This document shows positions 33,301 to 43,135 of a stretch of DNA of 64,000 nucleotides, piece by piece. Source of the stretch: Nymphaea colorata (Eukaryota; Streptophyta; Magnoliopsida; Nymphaeales; Nymphaeaceae); NCBI RefSeq assembly GCF_008831285.2, contig NC_045141.1, forward strand, positions 7,925,353 to 7,989,352, in the 5' to 3' direction. The position numbers and the translations under genes were made by a program. Each line of letters begins with the position of its first letter. The stretch's first letter is position 1. The notes beneath the pieces are model-generated. The model made no database searches. It had not been told where the DNA came from and saw only the letters and a list, made by a program, of their open reading frames with translations.

Positions 33301-34185
33301 TGCTTAATCATATAATGAGCACATATAGAGAAAGTCCTACATTTTAATCAATCTTCATGTATAGATTGTATGACGTGCAATACGGACTTTGAGAGATTAT
33401 GAGGGAGTGAAGAATGTATGTTTCATATGAATGAATCTTGATGGATTATGAGAGAGAGAAGAATGAATGTTCCATATAGTTTCCATTCTCGTTTCATGCA
33501 TTCACTTTCACTCAAAATCAATGGCACCACATGCACATTCTCAAGAAATTAAGTGATTCAAATTTAAGTTGCAAAAAGTGACCAAGTCATATTGCAATGA
33601 GAATTTGTAAACTTCACTTAACTTCAAAAGAAAACACAAGCAATGCATTCATAATCTTTTGGCCAAAGTGCATTTGAAAAACAACATGTTTTCTAACAAT
33701 TTGGAACCTATGTTCTTTCAAAAGAATGAATTCTACAAATCACATGATTTGACAAAAGAAGAGTTCAAAATCAATTTTTATCATAAGATGATCATCATCA
33801 TCTAGAGTTCACAACAAAGAACTCAATTCCAAATCTTCAAAAATCCTCAAGAATTATGTGTTTCAAATAACACCAAAACAAAGGATTTTAAACCAACTTG
33901 AAAACCCCCAATATTCAAATTCATTTATTCAAAAAAATGAATTTCGGTTCTTGAATCCAAAACCTCAATGCATAAGCATATAGGACTTACATCAATAACT
34001 CGTATATGATCCAAATGATCTTTAGTCCTTGGTCTAATTACCCCTGTTAAAGGCGGCAGGAACGGTTGGACCTCGTACCGACGAGCGGATCCCTTTCTCT
34101 TGAAAATTTTCTCAAAACCCCAATTTTAAAAGAATTTTGCTGACTCGCATTTCGACCTTCTTGAAAAGGGAGTGGGGTGCGAACA
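30361..34185 (+). repeat. 3' LTR of the Tat element, 3825 bp
   Basis: Intact copy from TGTTAACACC to GTGCGAACA, followed by the CCTTC duplication. It gives the reference length for this LTR family and shows that the extra 1.1 kb in the other LTR is not native. Small reading frames within it are not supported as genes. Confidence 0.95.
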
Positions 34186-35447
34186 CCTTCCTTGGATTCT
34201 TCCATTAACTTCGTGAAGATCCTGGATTGATTCTTCCCCTACCCGTTAGGAAAGAATCAACCGTTCCTTTCCTTTTCGCTAGATATTCTCTAGCGCCTCT
34301 TCTTTGTGGCCTCTCCCTCTGCCACGTCCTGCCTCTTTTGGCGCCCTCTCTCTTAGTTAGGTAAGTCCCCCACCTGGCCCTAATCGAGTAGGTCAACCCC
34401 CATATCCCAGATCTTGCTCCTTCTTCGGGTAAGATTGCCACCTCACCCCTTAATTGTGTAACTTGCACCCTTCCCATTTAGCCAAACCAACTCCCTCGCG
34501 CCTCCTTTCCTCTTCTTTTGGAAAGTAGCCCCAACGGGCCTAAGACAACCCAATCCCAGGTTGCCAAGGGTCCGAACCCACCTTGCACGGCTAGACCCAA
34601 GCTGCCCCTACCTTCCGCACCTACCTTTCTTCCTTGGAGTCAACTCCGTTGCACCCGTTCCTAAGTCAGCGCTAAGTCAACCCAAGCCTAGACCTGACCC
34701 AACCATCCTTAAACGGACCCACTTGTAGTTAGGTCTACCGAGCTCTACTCCCTAGTTAGGATCACTGGGTTCTAGACCGAACCCTACCAAGTCAGTTCGT
34801 CTCTTGTGGGCGCCACTCCACTAGGCAAGACCAGCCTAGCCGCAACCCTTCCCGATTAGGCAACCTCTGGCGCCACCACTCCAGCCCTACTAGGCAACTT
34901 CCCCTTAGGCTCCATTCTTACCCACCCAACTATCCTTAAACCTCCCTCAGACAATTTAGGCAACCCTTAGCCTGCGGCCCTTCCTATCTCTAAGATAGGA
35001 AATTACTTGCCGTCTCCCTCTCATTCCCTCTTAGTCAACCTTAGAGCCCCGAGCCTACCTCGCGGGTCCCTCTTGACCTATTCACCAGGCTCCATACACT
35101 CGGCCTGCCTAGTTTGACCTACCCACTTAGCTTAACCCTCACCGCATCTTGGTCAATCTTGACCACGACCTTCGAGCGCAAGCTCAACCTAGCCAGCCAC
35201 TACGACCCACCTTGTAGTTAGGCTCCCTCTTCTGCACCTAAAGCTTACCTACCTCGGCCAACCCCAGCCCTAAACCATCTTGACTAAACCGGCCACCCTT
35301 CTAGAGCCCTATCGCACCTAGCCCACCCGAACCTTAGTTAGGTTTAGGTTCTCCGGATAAGCTAGTCCCCTTGCTAGCTTCCCCAGTCATCTCCCCCTGT
35401 TCGAGATAGCTTCGGCCACCCTTGGCCGCACTCTACCCCGCGCCCTA

Positions 35448-35534
35448 GCGACAGGTGGTCGCTTGGCCTCTCGGCGCAAGACAGCAGGCGGCTGCCCGAT
35501 CTCGCACGAGACTCCTCGGCAGCAGGAGGCTGCG
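35448..35534 (+). other. Three AGGNG-loop hairpins in LTR B2
   Basis: GCGAC-AGGTG-GTCGC (35448-35462, perfect), GACAGC-AGGCG-GCTGCC (35480-35496, one A-C mismatch) and GCAGC-AGGAG-GCTGC (35519-35533, perfect). Stems differ while the loop pattern is kept. Confidence 0.6.
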
Positions 35535-35741
35535 AAGGCCTGTTTTTCTTAGGCGTCTCCCCTAAGCTCCAGCCCCTCTCGGCCCTTCTCTAAGGGTCCC
35601 GACTGCAGGCGTCCGCTTCTCTCCCCCACAGCTACGCGGGAACTGTCCTCGCCCGGAAATCCAGAGACGTAGCTGTGATACCCGGGATTTGGCTTTCATC
35701 CCGTGGTCCTATCTCGCGGATTCGCCAAGCTTGCTTGGCAG

Positions 35742-35819
35742 GTTTGACTCTTTCTCCCCCTTGTAGTCCGCAGGTGGTAGTTTAGGTACTTGTTAGTTTG
35801 ATTTCTACAATTGCTTTAG
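35742..35819 (+). other. Putative LTR intron in B2, 78 bp
   Basis: Starts GTTTGA after GCTTGGCAG and ends TTGCTTTAG before CCCGG. It is the counterpart of the segment missing from B3, with a pyrimidine-rich 3' end. Confidence 0.6.
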
Positions 35820-36233
35820 CCCGGCTGTGGCCATAGTCCTCCCTAGTGGTACCTCTAAGGCGCAAGCGCCAAAGACACGACCACAGAGGGTTCGACCTTC
35901 CTATTTGGGATTCGGGCGTGGTTTGATCGTTAGTGAATGGTTTGTGTGGTTTGATGAGTGAGATGCAAGTGCTCTTATGTATCGCGAACGCTTGTAAGGC
36001 CTCACACCCCTTGTAGTTGCTTGTAGTAGGATATACTTTAGCTAGGTTTTTTGGGAACACCTTACTTGTACATCTCGTCCTATTGGGTTTGCGCCGGGGT
36101 CCTGTCCGGCCAGGTAGTTCCCTGTATTGATGTGAATAGGTTTTAGTTCAGGCGAACCTCGAGAGATCTTGGCTATAGGGTTGAACACTCGGGTTAGTCG
36201 ACCGCGGGTTTCGAATCCTAACAGCACCTAACA

Positions 36234-36331
36234 GTTAACCTGTAGGTGATTTGGGCGATGGCTCCCGGGTAAAAGGGGCTAACACGAAAATCACTTTGTC
36301 TACCATAAATATTTTGGAAGTACGAATCTGC
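36234..36331. other. Short unassigned segment between LTR B1 end and B3
   Basis: 98 bp after the TAACA end of B1, reading GTTAACCTGTAGGTG at its start. It matches nothing else recognised in the window and may be B1 internal or original flanking DNA. Confidence 0.4.
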
Positions 36332-39300
36332 TGTTACGGGCCAAAATTCCGGTAAGGTCATCTGGACCAAACCCAGGGCGAAGGTAGGTCTGAAGGGGCT
36401 CGTATGGGCAGGAAGCACATGCACCAAGGCGTTCAAACCAACCGAAGAGGTTAAAGAGCAGCTTGACGTTCTTGCAGTGGGTGGAGCGGGCGGAGCAACA
36501 ACTGTCAAGCGCAAGAAGTTTTCAGGTTAAGCCTCACGGTGGTGATGATCTAGTTCTAGGACCCAAGCTCGTTAAACGGTCTAAACCTATGTTGACTCCT
36601 AGAACCAAGATGGAACGTGGTGAGTCTAGGCGGAACCTAGGAAAGTCGAGTTGAGCCTACCCGAGCTCAACCTTGCGCTCAAGTGCGACGGATCTTCAAG
36701 GATCCGTGGGTCTAGTCAACCGAAGTGAGGGCGGGTCCCGTCACGAGGTCCCCACCCTGGGCTCACAAGGCTCAGGGGTTTAAACCTTTTATTTTATGCG
36801 TTGGGCACTAGGCCCGGGTTTAGTTTTAAGTGTTTTTCGTTAACCTAATAGGTTTGTGTATAGTGGGTTTCGAAATAAAGACCTAGCCTAGCGGGTTTGT
36901 GCTTGGCATTTTGGATTTGGATTGTGGGTAGATAGCGAGATCTGGATTGTAGACTCGCTCAAATTGGAATTGTATATATTGTTTTGGATTTAGTGCATTG
37001 TATCGAATTTTGGACTAAGGAAATCAATTGCAAGGTTTGCAATCTCTCTCCTCCTCGTGAGGCTGTCTCTCTCTCCCTCGGTCTAGAGGCGAGCTCTTCA
37101 TCTTCTTCATCAGCCACCGAGTTTCACCTTGTGAGATCTGCGGTGCCTCTCATCCCCTCGCGTCCCCTTGGCCTGTTACGCTCCTACATCCAGCAAAAGC
37201 TTCGGGCAGCGGAGATATTCCGTTGGTGAACTCAAAGCACGAAGGCTTGCGGCGGATTCCACCTTACCGGCGGCAATCCCTCCCTCGTCCACGGCTGTTT
37301 CCCCTTTCGGACTGCATTCCAGCAAGGTTGGTACCTTCTTCTCGACCCCGGTGAAGTTGAGAGGCCACCATTGCTATAGGGAAGGCTGAATTCGGTTTAG
37401 AATTCAGCAACGACGGCTAAATTGTTTACCTTACGATTCTCGGTTTTCTTCTTGTTGATCGTGTGATTAATCTAGGACAGAATCCGCTTAAACGCTGGGT
37501 CTTCTTCTCGGCGAACCCGTGAGGAAGGTCTGTGCTAAGCAGCGAAATCTGTCTTAGAATATCCAAAGTTCTTCTTGAAGAAAGGCCGTGAATCCTCGGT
37601 TTAACGTAGCCACAAAGTGAAGAACGAGAAAGTGGAAGTGACCGGTTTATCTTGAAGAAAAACTCGGGATCTGTCCTCCTTTGTGTTCTTCGGTCCAGCA
37701 GGTTAATACTCCCTGCAAATCAAGATCTAACCGGTGAAAGTTAATTTGTATGAGCTCCATGGAATCGCCCAATCAAGAGCTCCAATATAGCTAAGTTCGG
37801 GCAAAATCGCACGGTGGGATCTTTAGTTCGGTTCCTCGTCGGTAATCTGCTGTTCTCCGGCGTGGCCTGCACATTCCGGCATCTCTCCAAGTTCCCGGCA
37901 TCGTAGGACAGTCCTGCCCTCGTACGAGTTGAAGCCCACGTGAAACTGAAAAGGGCGCATTGGTCCTTGGCGTGTCTTCACTCAAATCAGGCCGGCTCGG
38001 TGCGAGCCTACGTCAAGCTCAACTCGGACCAGGTAAGTTCAATCCTCACCCTTGCTTTGTCCACGTGGCAGTCATCCCACGGACTTCCCTAGCTCGTGTC
38101 CCACCTGGCCCATCGTGTCCTCCACCCGAATTTAGTTAATTCCACGTCCCCTAAGCTTTAGGAGCACTAGCCGCCACCTCGCCCTCCACTCGGGTTGTCC
38201 AAGTCTTCAGCCCCACTCGCAAGCAACCTCAGCGCTTCATCTTAACACGTGGCAGCATCTCCCTGCCCACGACCCAGCTCTCATCCAGCTCACGCAGCTC
38301 CTTTTCCACCAGGCCCTCGCAGCTCGCCACCTCACCCTACACGTCCCCCTTTTTTGTGCGCCACTCCCCTCTCTCGCGCCCCACTTTCCCACGTTTGTAG
38401 CGCAAGTCCCTTAGGACTCGCACTTGGCCTCATTCACGTCCCTATTCATCCCCAACCGCAGCTAATCCTAGCTGTTGATCTCTCCACGTGTCTGCATCTC
38501 CTTCTTTCACGAGATCATCCAGCCAAGTCGCCCCACTCCCTCCAACCGTGTGGAATCGTGGCCCTTGATCTTGTAGACGTGTCACCATCTTCTTCTCGAG
38601 AGACCTACTCGAGTCACTTAGTCTTTTAGAACTTAGATAGTCCACTTGATTCGAGCTTAGTTCTAAGTCAACTTGACTTAGCCCACTAACTCGACCTAGG
38701 TCCCTTAGTCAACCCTAATCTAGTTTGACCTTGACCGAACCCAGCTCACTTAGTCAACTTCTTCTTAGTTGACTTGAGCTCTTTTGACCTACCCATTCTC
38801 AGCCTTAGGAACTCGGTCAACCCGAGCCCAGCTAGGACCAACCTAGTTGACTCAAGCCTAGCTCGAGTGACCCAGCTCACTTACCTCCAACCGAACTCAG
38901 CCTCGACCTAACCCACCTCGCCCATTAGCCTAAGCCCCCTCTACCGAGACCACTCTTAACCTCACTTTCTCTAGTTCAACCTCTCGGCCTAACCCACATT
39001 TTAGCTAGGTTAACCCCCCTATTGAACCTAAGCCCCTTTGACCCTCGGCCAACCCCAGCCCGAGCCCCCTCAACCCGACTGGCCTACCCGTAGAGCCCCG
39101 CCAGTCCAAGCCCAACCCAGCCGTAGCTAGGGACTAGGAACAGCCGGCGACGTTAGCTTCCAGCTAGCAGTCCTCGGCCGCGCTCTTCGCTATCGGATAT
39201 CAGTCGGCGCCCGTGGCCGAGCCACTCGGAGAATAGGCAGGTAGGCACTGCCGCACTCGGCTTTCGCCCCCCTCGTCCTGCCCGCGGCTTCCGTCCAACC

Positions 39301-40258
39301 TAGTGGCGACAATCGGTCGCCCTCTCCTCTCGGCTCCCGGCAGCAGGTGGCTGCCCAGTCGGCACTCCCTCGCTGACCCGTCTCCAGTCCGCAGGCGGCA
39401 ACACATCAACGCCTCGGCGACATCTCGCCGCTGATCCTCCGGCGCTCAAGGCGACAATAGCCCGCCTTCATCTCTGCCACTGCTACCGCCGGTCTGCACT
39501 CGACAGTCAGGCCCCGCCCGTCAGCCAGCGCCCGACGGCAGCTCGTTGTCCTCTCGGCCACTCGTCAGCAGGCCACCTCCGACAGCAAGTCCGCGTCCTT
39601 CACGGCCGTGCGTCCGCAGGTGATCCTCGACAGCAGGTGGCTGTCTCTGCTACCCGCGTGCTCGTCTTCGCTCGGCAGTAGGCTGCTGCTCCAGCCGGCG
39701 TCTGTCAACCCGTCCGACAGCAGGAGGCTATCCAGGCCGCGCGCTTCACGCCGGCCCGTTGCTGCGTTGCCCGGGGTCTGGTCTTCACCCCGTGGCTGCT
39801 CGGCTCAGCCAAGGCTAGCCCTTGGCCGCCCAAGGCTTCGGCCTAGCTCCCTGCCGTGGTACCTCAAGGGCCATCTTGTCCGAGATACGACCACAAGGAG
39901 CCGACCGTACCCATTTGTTTGTGTGGGCGTGGTTTGTCGTTAGGTTTGTTATGTATGGTTGTATGGTTTGCTTTTGAGTGAGACGAGTGATTGCTTGTAT
40001 CGCTGCGATTGTAAAAGCCGTGTCAACCCTTGTAGTTGTTTGTTGTAGGTCTGCCCGTAGTTAGGATTTGGGAATAAGGGTTTTCCGCACCTGAGTCTCC
40101 TGTCCTAAGGGTCTTTGCGCCGGGGTTTGTCCGGCCGGGTAGAAGAGTTGTAATAATTTTGTCTTAGGATTTTTGGTTTTTGGAAAGCACTCAAGAGACC
40201 TGGGAAGGTAGGTCGCTCTTGGTTAGGAATTTCAAGCCTAGCAGGAGTGGACCTAACA
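36332..40258 (+). mobile_element. Solo LTR B3 (intron-less form)
   Basis: A 3927-bp LTR from TGTTACGGGCC to ACCTAACA, closely related to the B4 LTR. Flanks TCTGC (36327-36331) and TCCGC (40259-40263) match at four of five bases, fitting a slightly mutated target duplication. No primer site or internal region follows, so it is a solo LTR. It includes a 66-codon Pol-tail frame at the start (to TAA near 36528, with GGAGG in place of GGVGG), a TATA box at 36973, a donor-like CAGGTAAGT at 38031, and a hairpin cluster at 39305-39732. At 39828/39829 it lacks, to the base, the GT-AG segment present in four other LTRs. Confidence 0.8.
39305..39732 (+). other. Hairpin cluster in LTR B3
   Basis: GGCGAC-AATCG-GTCGCC (39305-39321), GGCAGC-AGGTG-GCTGCC (39339-39355), GACAGC-AGGTG-GCTGTC (39629-39645) and GACAGC-AGGAG-GCTATC (39716-39732, one mismatch). 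The G-C to A-T exchange at the second stem position keeps pairing between members. Confidence 0.65.
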
Positions 40259-40326
40259 TCCGCCTTTTGTATCCCCAATGTTCCGAGCACTGTCCACAGG
40301 CAACGGAAGACCGGGCACAAGAGGGA
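40259..40326. other. Short segment between B3 and chromovirus A
   Basis: 68 bp. Its last part, near 40305-40326 (GACCGGGCACAAGAGGGA), recurs with one mismatch at 63292-63313 next to LTR C. AGGGA (40322-40326) would be the left target duplication of A. Confidence 0.5.
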
Positions 40327-43135
40327 TGGTAGGATCTCGCCCGTGGCCGGTCGACTCTGAAGCCAAAGGCCTCGCCTACCCCCAAGATCACCCTAGAGGG
40401 AGCTAAGACTCACGCTAGACAAACAAAATTCAAGACTCAAAGCAAAACTAAAACAAGTGCGGAAGCAAAAGACACTAACCAACACACCACGGAAGACGCG
40501 AACGCTCTCCAAGGCAAAAGGGCTGGGCAGAGGTGAAGAAGAACACGCCGGAAACGCCTAGGAGCACCTTGGGAGGTTGCTGGACGAAGCGGGGACCTGC
40601 TGGTTCTTCGCCGGAAAACGTCGCCGGAAAAATAGCAGCAGTCACCGGAGGTGGCCGGAGCTGACCGGAGATGGCTGGAACAGGCACGCCGGTGTGGTAG
40701 ACGCGCCAAGATAGGAACCGGTTGAAGAAATGCTCGTCGGTGATCACCTAGGAGCTTCAACTGCAGATGCCTTGTGTGGACGGGACCAGCTGGAATGTCC
40801 GCCGGATTACTGGCCGGAAAAGGAGCAGAGGTCGCCGGAGTTGGCCGGAGGCAGCAGGGAATGAACCAGTCAGGCCGTCGATTCCTAGACTCCAAGGGTG
40901 CTCAAGAGCGGTCTCCCTTGTGGGCTAAGGTAGGAATCGACTAGGTGCGGCTTGACCTAGGTTGGGTTGGACGGAGGTGAGCTCGGACAAGGTGGGCTTG
41001 GGCGAGCTGGGCTAGGTGCAGAAAGTGGGCTAGGTCAACGAAAGGTTAGGCAAAGGGGGTCAAGTGTTCCAAATCCTAAGTTGACCGGGTGAAGGGAAGG
41101 GGCGAAAATGTAGGTTCCTACAAAGTAGCTAGGGTAGGTTTAGGGCTAGGCTGGGTGGAAATGGGAATGGCGTGTGAGCTAGGTCAAGAGTGAATTGGAT
41201 TAGGTTTGACTAAGATTTGGTATCTAGAGGATGAGCCTAGGTGGCGGGTGAGTAGAGGCTATCTCCTAGATGTTAGGAGAGAGGCTAGGGATTGGGTGAG
41301 GTGTCTAGCTAGGTGGCACAAGAAATGTGGTGAGGTGGATTCGGTTGGTGAGGTGGAGGGCGAGCTGGAGGGGAGAGACTCCTAAAGGTTTCTAGAAGGG
41401 ACACTTGGCTGGATGAGGAAGAGCTAGATCCTAATTTGTTGGAGATAAATCCTAACGAAATTGAACAAGAAGAATTCACTTACCAAATTCGAAAATCGGC
41501 TAGGGTTTCCCCAACTCGCCGGCGGTAGTATTCTTCCCCAAATGTTGGCCGGTTTTTCCCAATTCTCACCAAGAACGCCTAATGCTGCTGAGGTCCGTCA
41601 AGTACAGCAAGAGGGGACTGTTTTGGCTTGCTGTCCTCTGCCAGAGTTCGCCGGAAGATGCCCCAATGTTAGCCGAAATAGTGGCAGCGGTGGCCGGACG
41701 CCCAAATGTATGCCGGAAAATAGAAAATTCTCGCTAGATTGCCATTTTTCTTATTCTTTCTTGGGCAGATTCTTTTCTATTCTTTTCTTTTCTTTTTCTT
41801 TCTGTTTTCTTGCCCTTTTTCTTTTCTTTCTTCTGACTTTCTAGCGAGATTTACAGAACAGAACCGTGGCTGAATTTGACTTGAAACCCGCGGTTCAAAT
41901 GATGGTTTTGAGTAAGAAATCAATGGATCAACGTATTTAATCAAGGAGAAAGTAGGTGACTCGTAAGAAACACTTTGAAAGTGGTTTCCACCGTGGAAAG
42001 GAAAAAATCACTGGTTGGAAATCCAGCAAACTCCTCCTCCCTAAGCCGAACCCAATAACAAAGAGCAACAACGTCGTTGCACCCCCTTTATTCCTCGTTA
42101 AGGACGCTTACCTCTTGATTTCAACGGGTGGATGAATGTCTTCTTCTTTCTAGTTGCCTAGATCAATGAAGACCTGCCCTGCTGGAGTCGTGGCCCTTAA
42201 CCTTGCTGGTGGAGAAGCTCGGTTGCACCATGGACGCCTTGGATTGAAGTGGGGAAAAACCGGGAGGAAGAGCTACCTTGCTCCGTGCACTTGGAGACTC
42301 CCAAAGCCGATCAACCTTTGGCCGAGTGGAGGAGAAGAGCAAAGAAACCAAGGAGAAGAAGAAGAAGCCGCGGGTTGAAGGTCTTGACCTCGAGGTGTTG
42401 CAGCAATGGCTGCTGATCTAGCTAAACTACAGATCTACCGTAGAGAGAAGAAGGCATGGAGAAGAAGAAGAATGCGCCTAGAGGAGAAGAGAGAATTCGG
42501 GAGAGGAGAGAGAAGCTAATTCTACTAATTACTCAATTTCCTTCCAAAATCAATCAATAGCATACGAAATCAATTGCTTACAAAGTTTAAATAGTAGCTG
42601 AAATGGAACGGATCTAAACATTGGATCCGGGTCTGAAACTCAAAGCAGTTCACACTTACACAAGGCGCAAAAACAAATACCAAAGCAAATAGCGAAAAAC
42701 AAATACTTGAGACCTAATGTCTCTCCTTCAAACCGGGTCCTCCTCTAGCCCACGCGTGCTTGGGTTCGACTTGGACCAAGCCTGCCTAGGTTCGCCCTAG
42801 ACTGACCCTAAGGGACTCGGGTTTGACCAAGACTAAGGCTGGACTCGACTGGAAACGGACTTGACCCACCTTCTTGATCTTTTAAAGCCTCGCCTAGAGC
42901 CATCGCACGTCCTCCCACACCTCCCTCTGTGCTAACTCCAAGCTCAATTAACGCCTCAACATTGGATGAATCCAATTGCTGCACACCTCCCTCTCCTCCC
43001 TCTTGACCCAGGCCCGGGTCAAATTGATTATGTTCAGCCCTAGCAAACCGAAGATTGGTCTCCTCTTGTCCTCCGTGACTGCTCTCGGCCACATCCGTGG
43101 CCGCTTGTGGCCAAATTGAGGGCTGGCCCATATCA
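40327..43135 (-). repeat. 3' LTR of chromovirus A, 2809 bp
   Basis: On the minus strand it runs from TGATATGGGCC, after the polypurine tract, to GATCCTACCA. It overlaps the last 108 codons of the pol frame. The TATA-like TATTTAAA (minus strand) is at 42586-42593. A 152-codon frame near 40437-40895 and a 127-codon plus-strand frame near 41461 recur in the other LTR only because the LTRs are copies. Confidence 0.88.

Larger units (their letters stand above)
16056..34185 (+). mobile_element. Tat-lineage Ty3/Gypsy retrotransposon, young
   Basis: A complete 18.1-kb element from TGTTAACACC to GTGCGAACA, flanked by a perfect CCTTC duplication (16051-16055 and 34186-34190). The right LTR is 3825 bp; the left is 4963 bp only because of an assembly gap and duplicated piece. 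Gene order is extra ORF with a plant mobile domain, gag-protease, RT, RNase H, second RNase H, integrase, without a chromodomain. The second RNase H and the extra upstream ORF place it in the Tat/Ogre group. Between 16056 and 19588 the two LTRs differ, by eye, at only two substitutions and one 1-bp indel, so insertion is very recent. At an assumed 1.3e-8 changes per site per year this is tens of thousands of years. Coding frames still carry several 1-bp shifts. Confidence 0.95.
14301..36223 (+). mobile_element. Solo LTR B2, split by the Tat element
   Basis: The two halves, 14301-16055 and 34191-36223, together form one 3788-bp LTR from TGTTACGAGCC to CCTAACA. It is flanked by the perfect 5-bp duplication GCACC (14296-14300 and 36224-36228). 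The halves join at the CCTTC target duplication of the Tat element. No internal region is present, so this is a solo LTR from LTR-LTR recombination. It has a short U3 with a TATA box (TATTTAAA at 14366), a CT-rich region after it, a strong donor-like GGTAAGT at 15531, AGGNG hairpins at 35448-35534 and a 78-bp GT-AG segment at 35742. Confidence 0.85.

Noticed and set aside
34205-34477. 90-codon minus-strand ORF right after the Tat element
   Set aside because: It lies in the interior of solo LTR B2 and shows no similarity to known proteins; not conserved in B3, B4 or C.
40437-40895. 152-codon minus-strand ORF, repeated at 48376-48834
   Set aside because: The two copies are simply the two LTRs of chromovirus A. 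The sequence is proline/arginine-rich, with no motif and no independent evidence of constraint.
41461-41844. 127-codon plus-strand ORF, repeated at 49400-49783
   Set aside because: Again duplicated only because it lies in both LTRs; antisense to the element and ending in a T/C-rich stretch.
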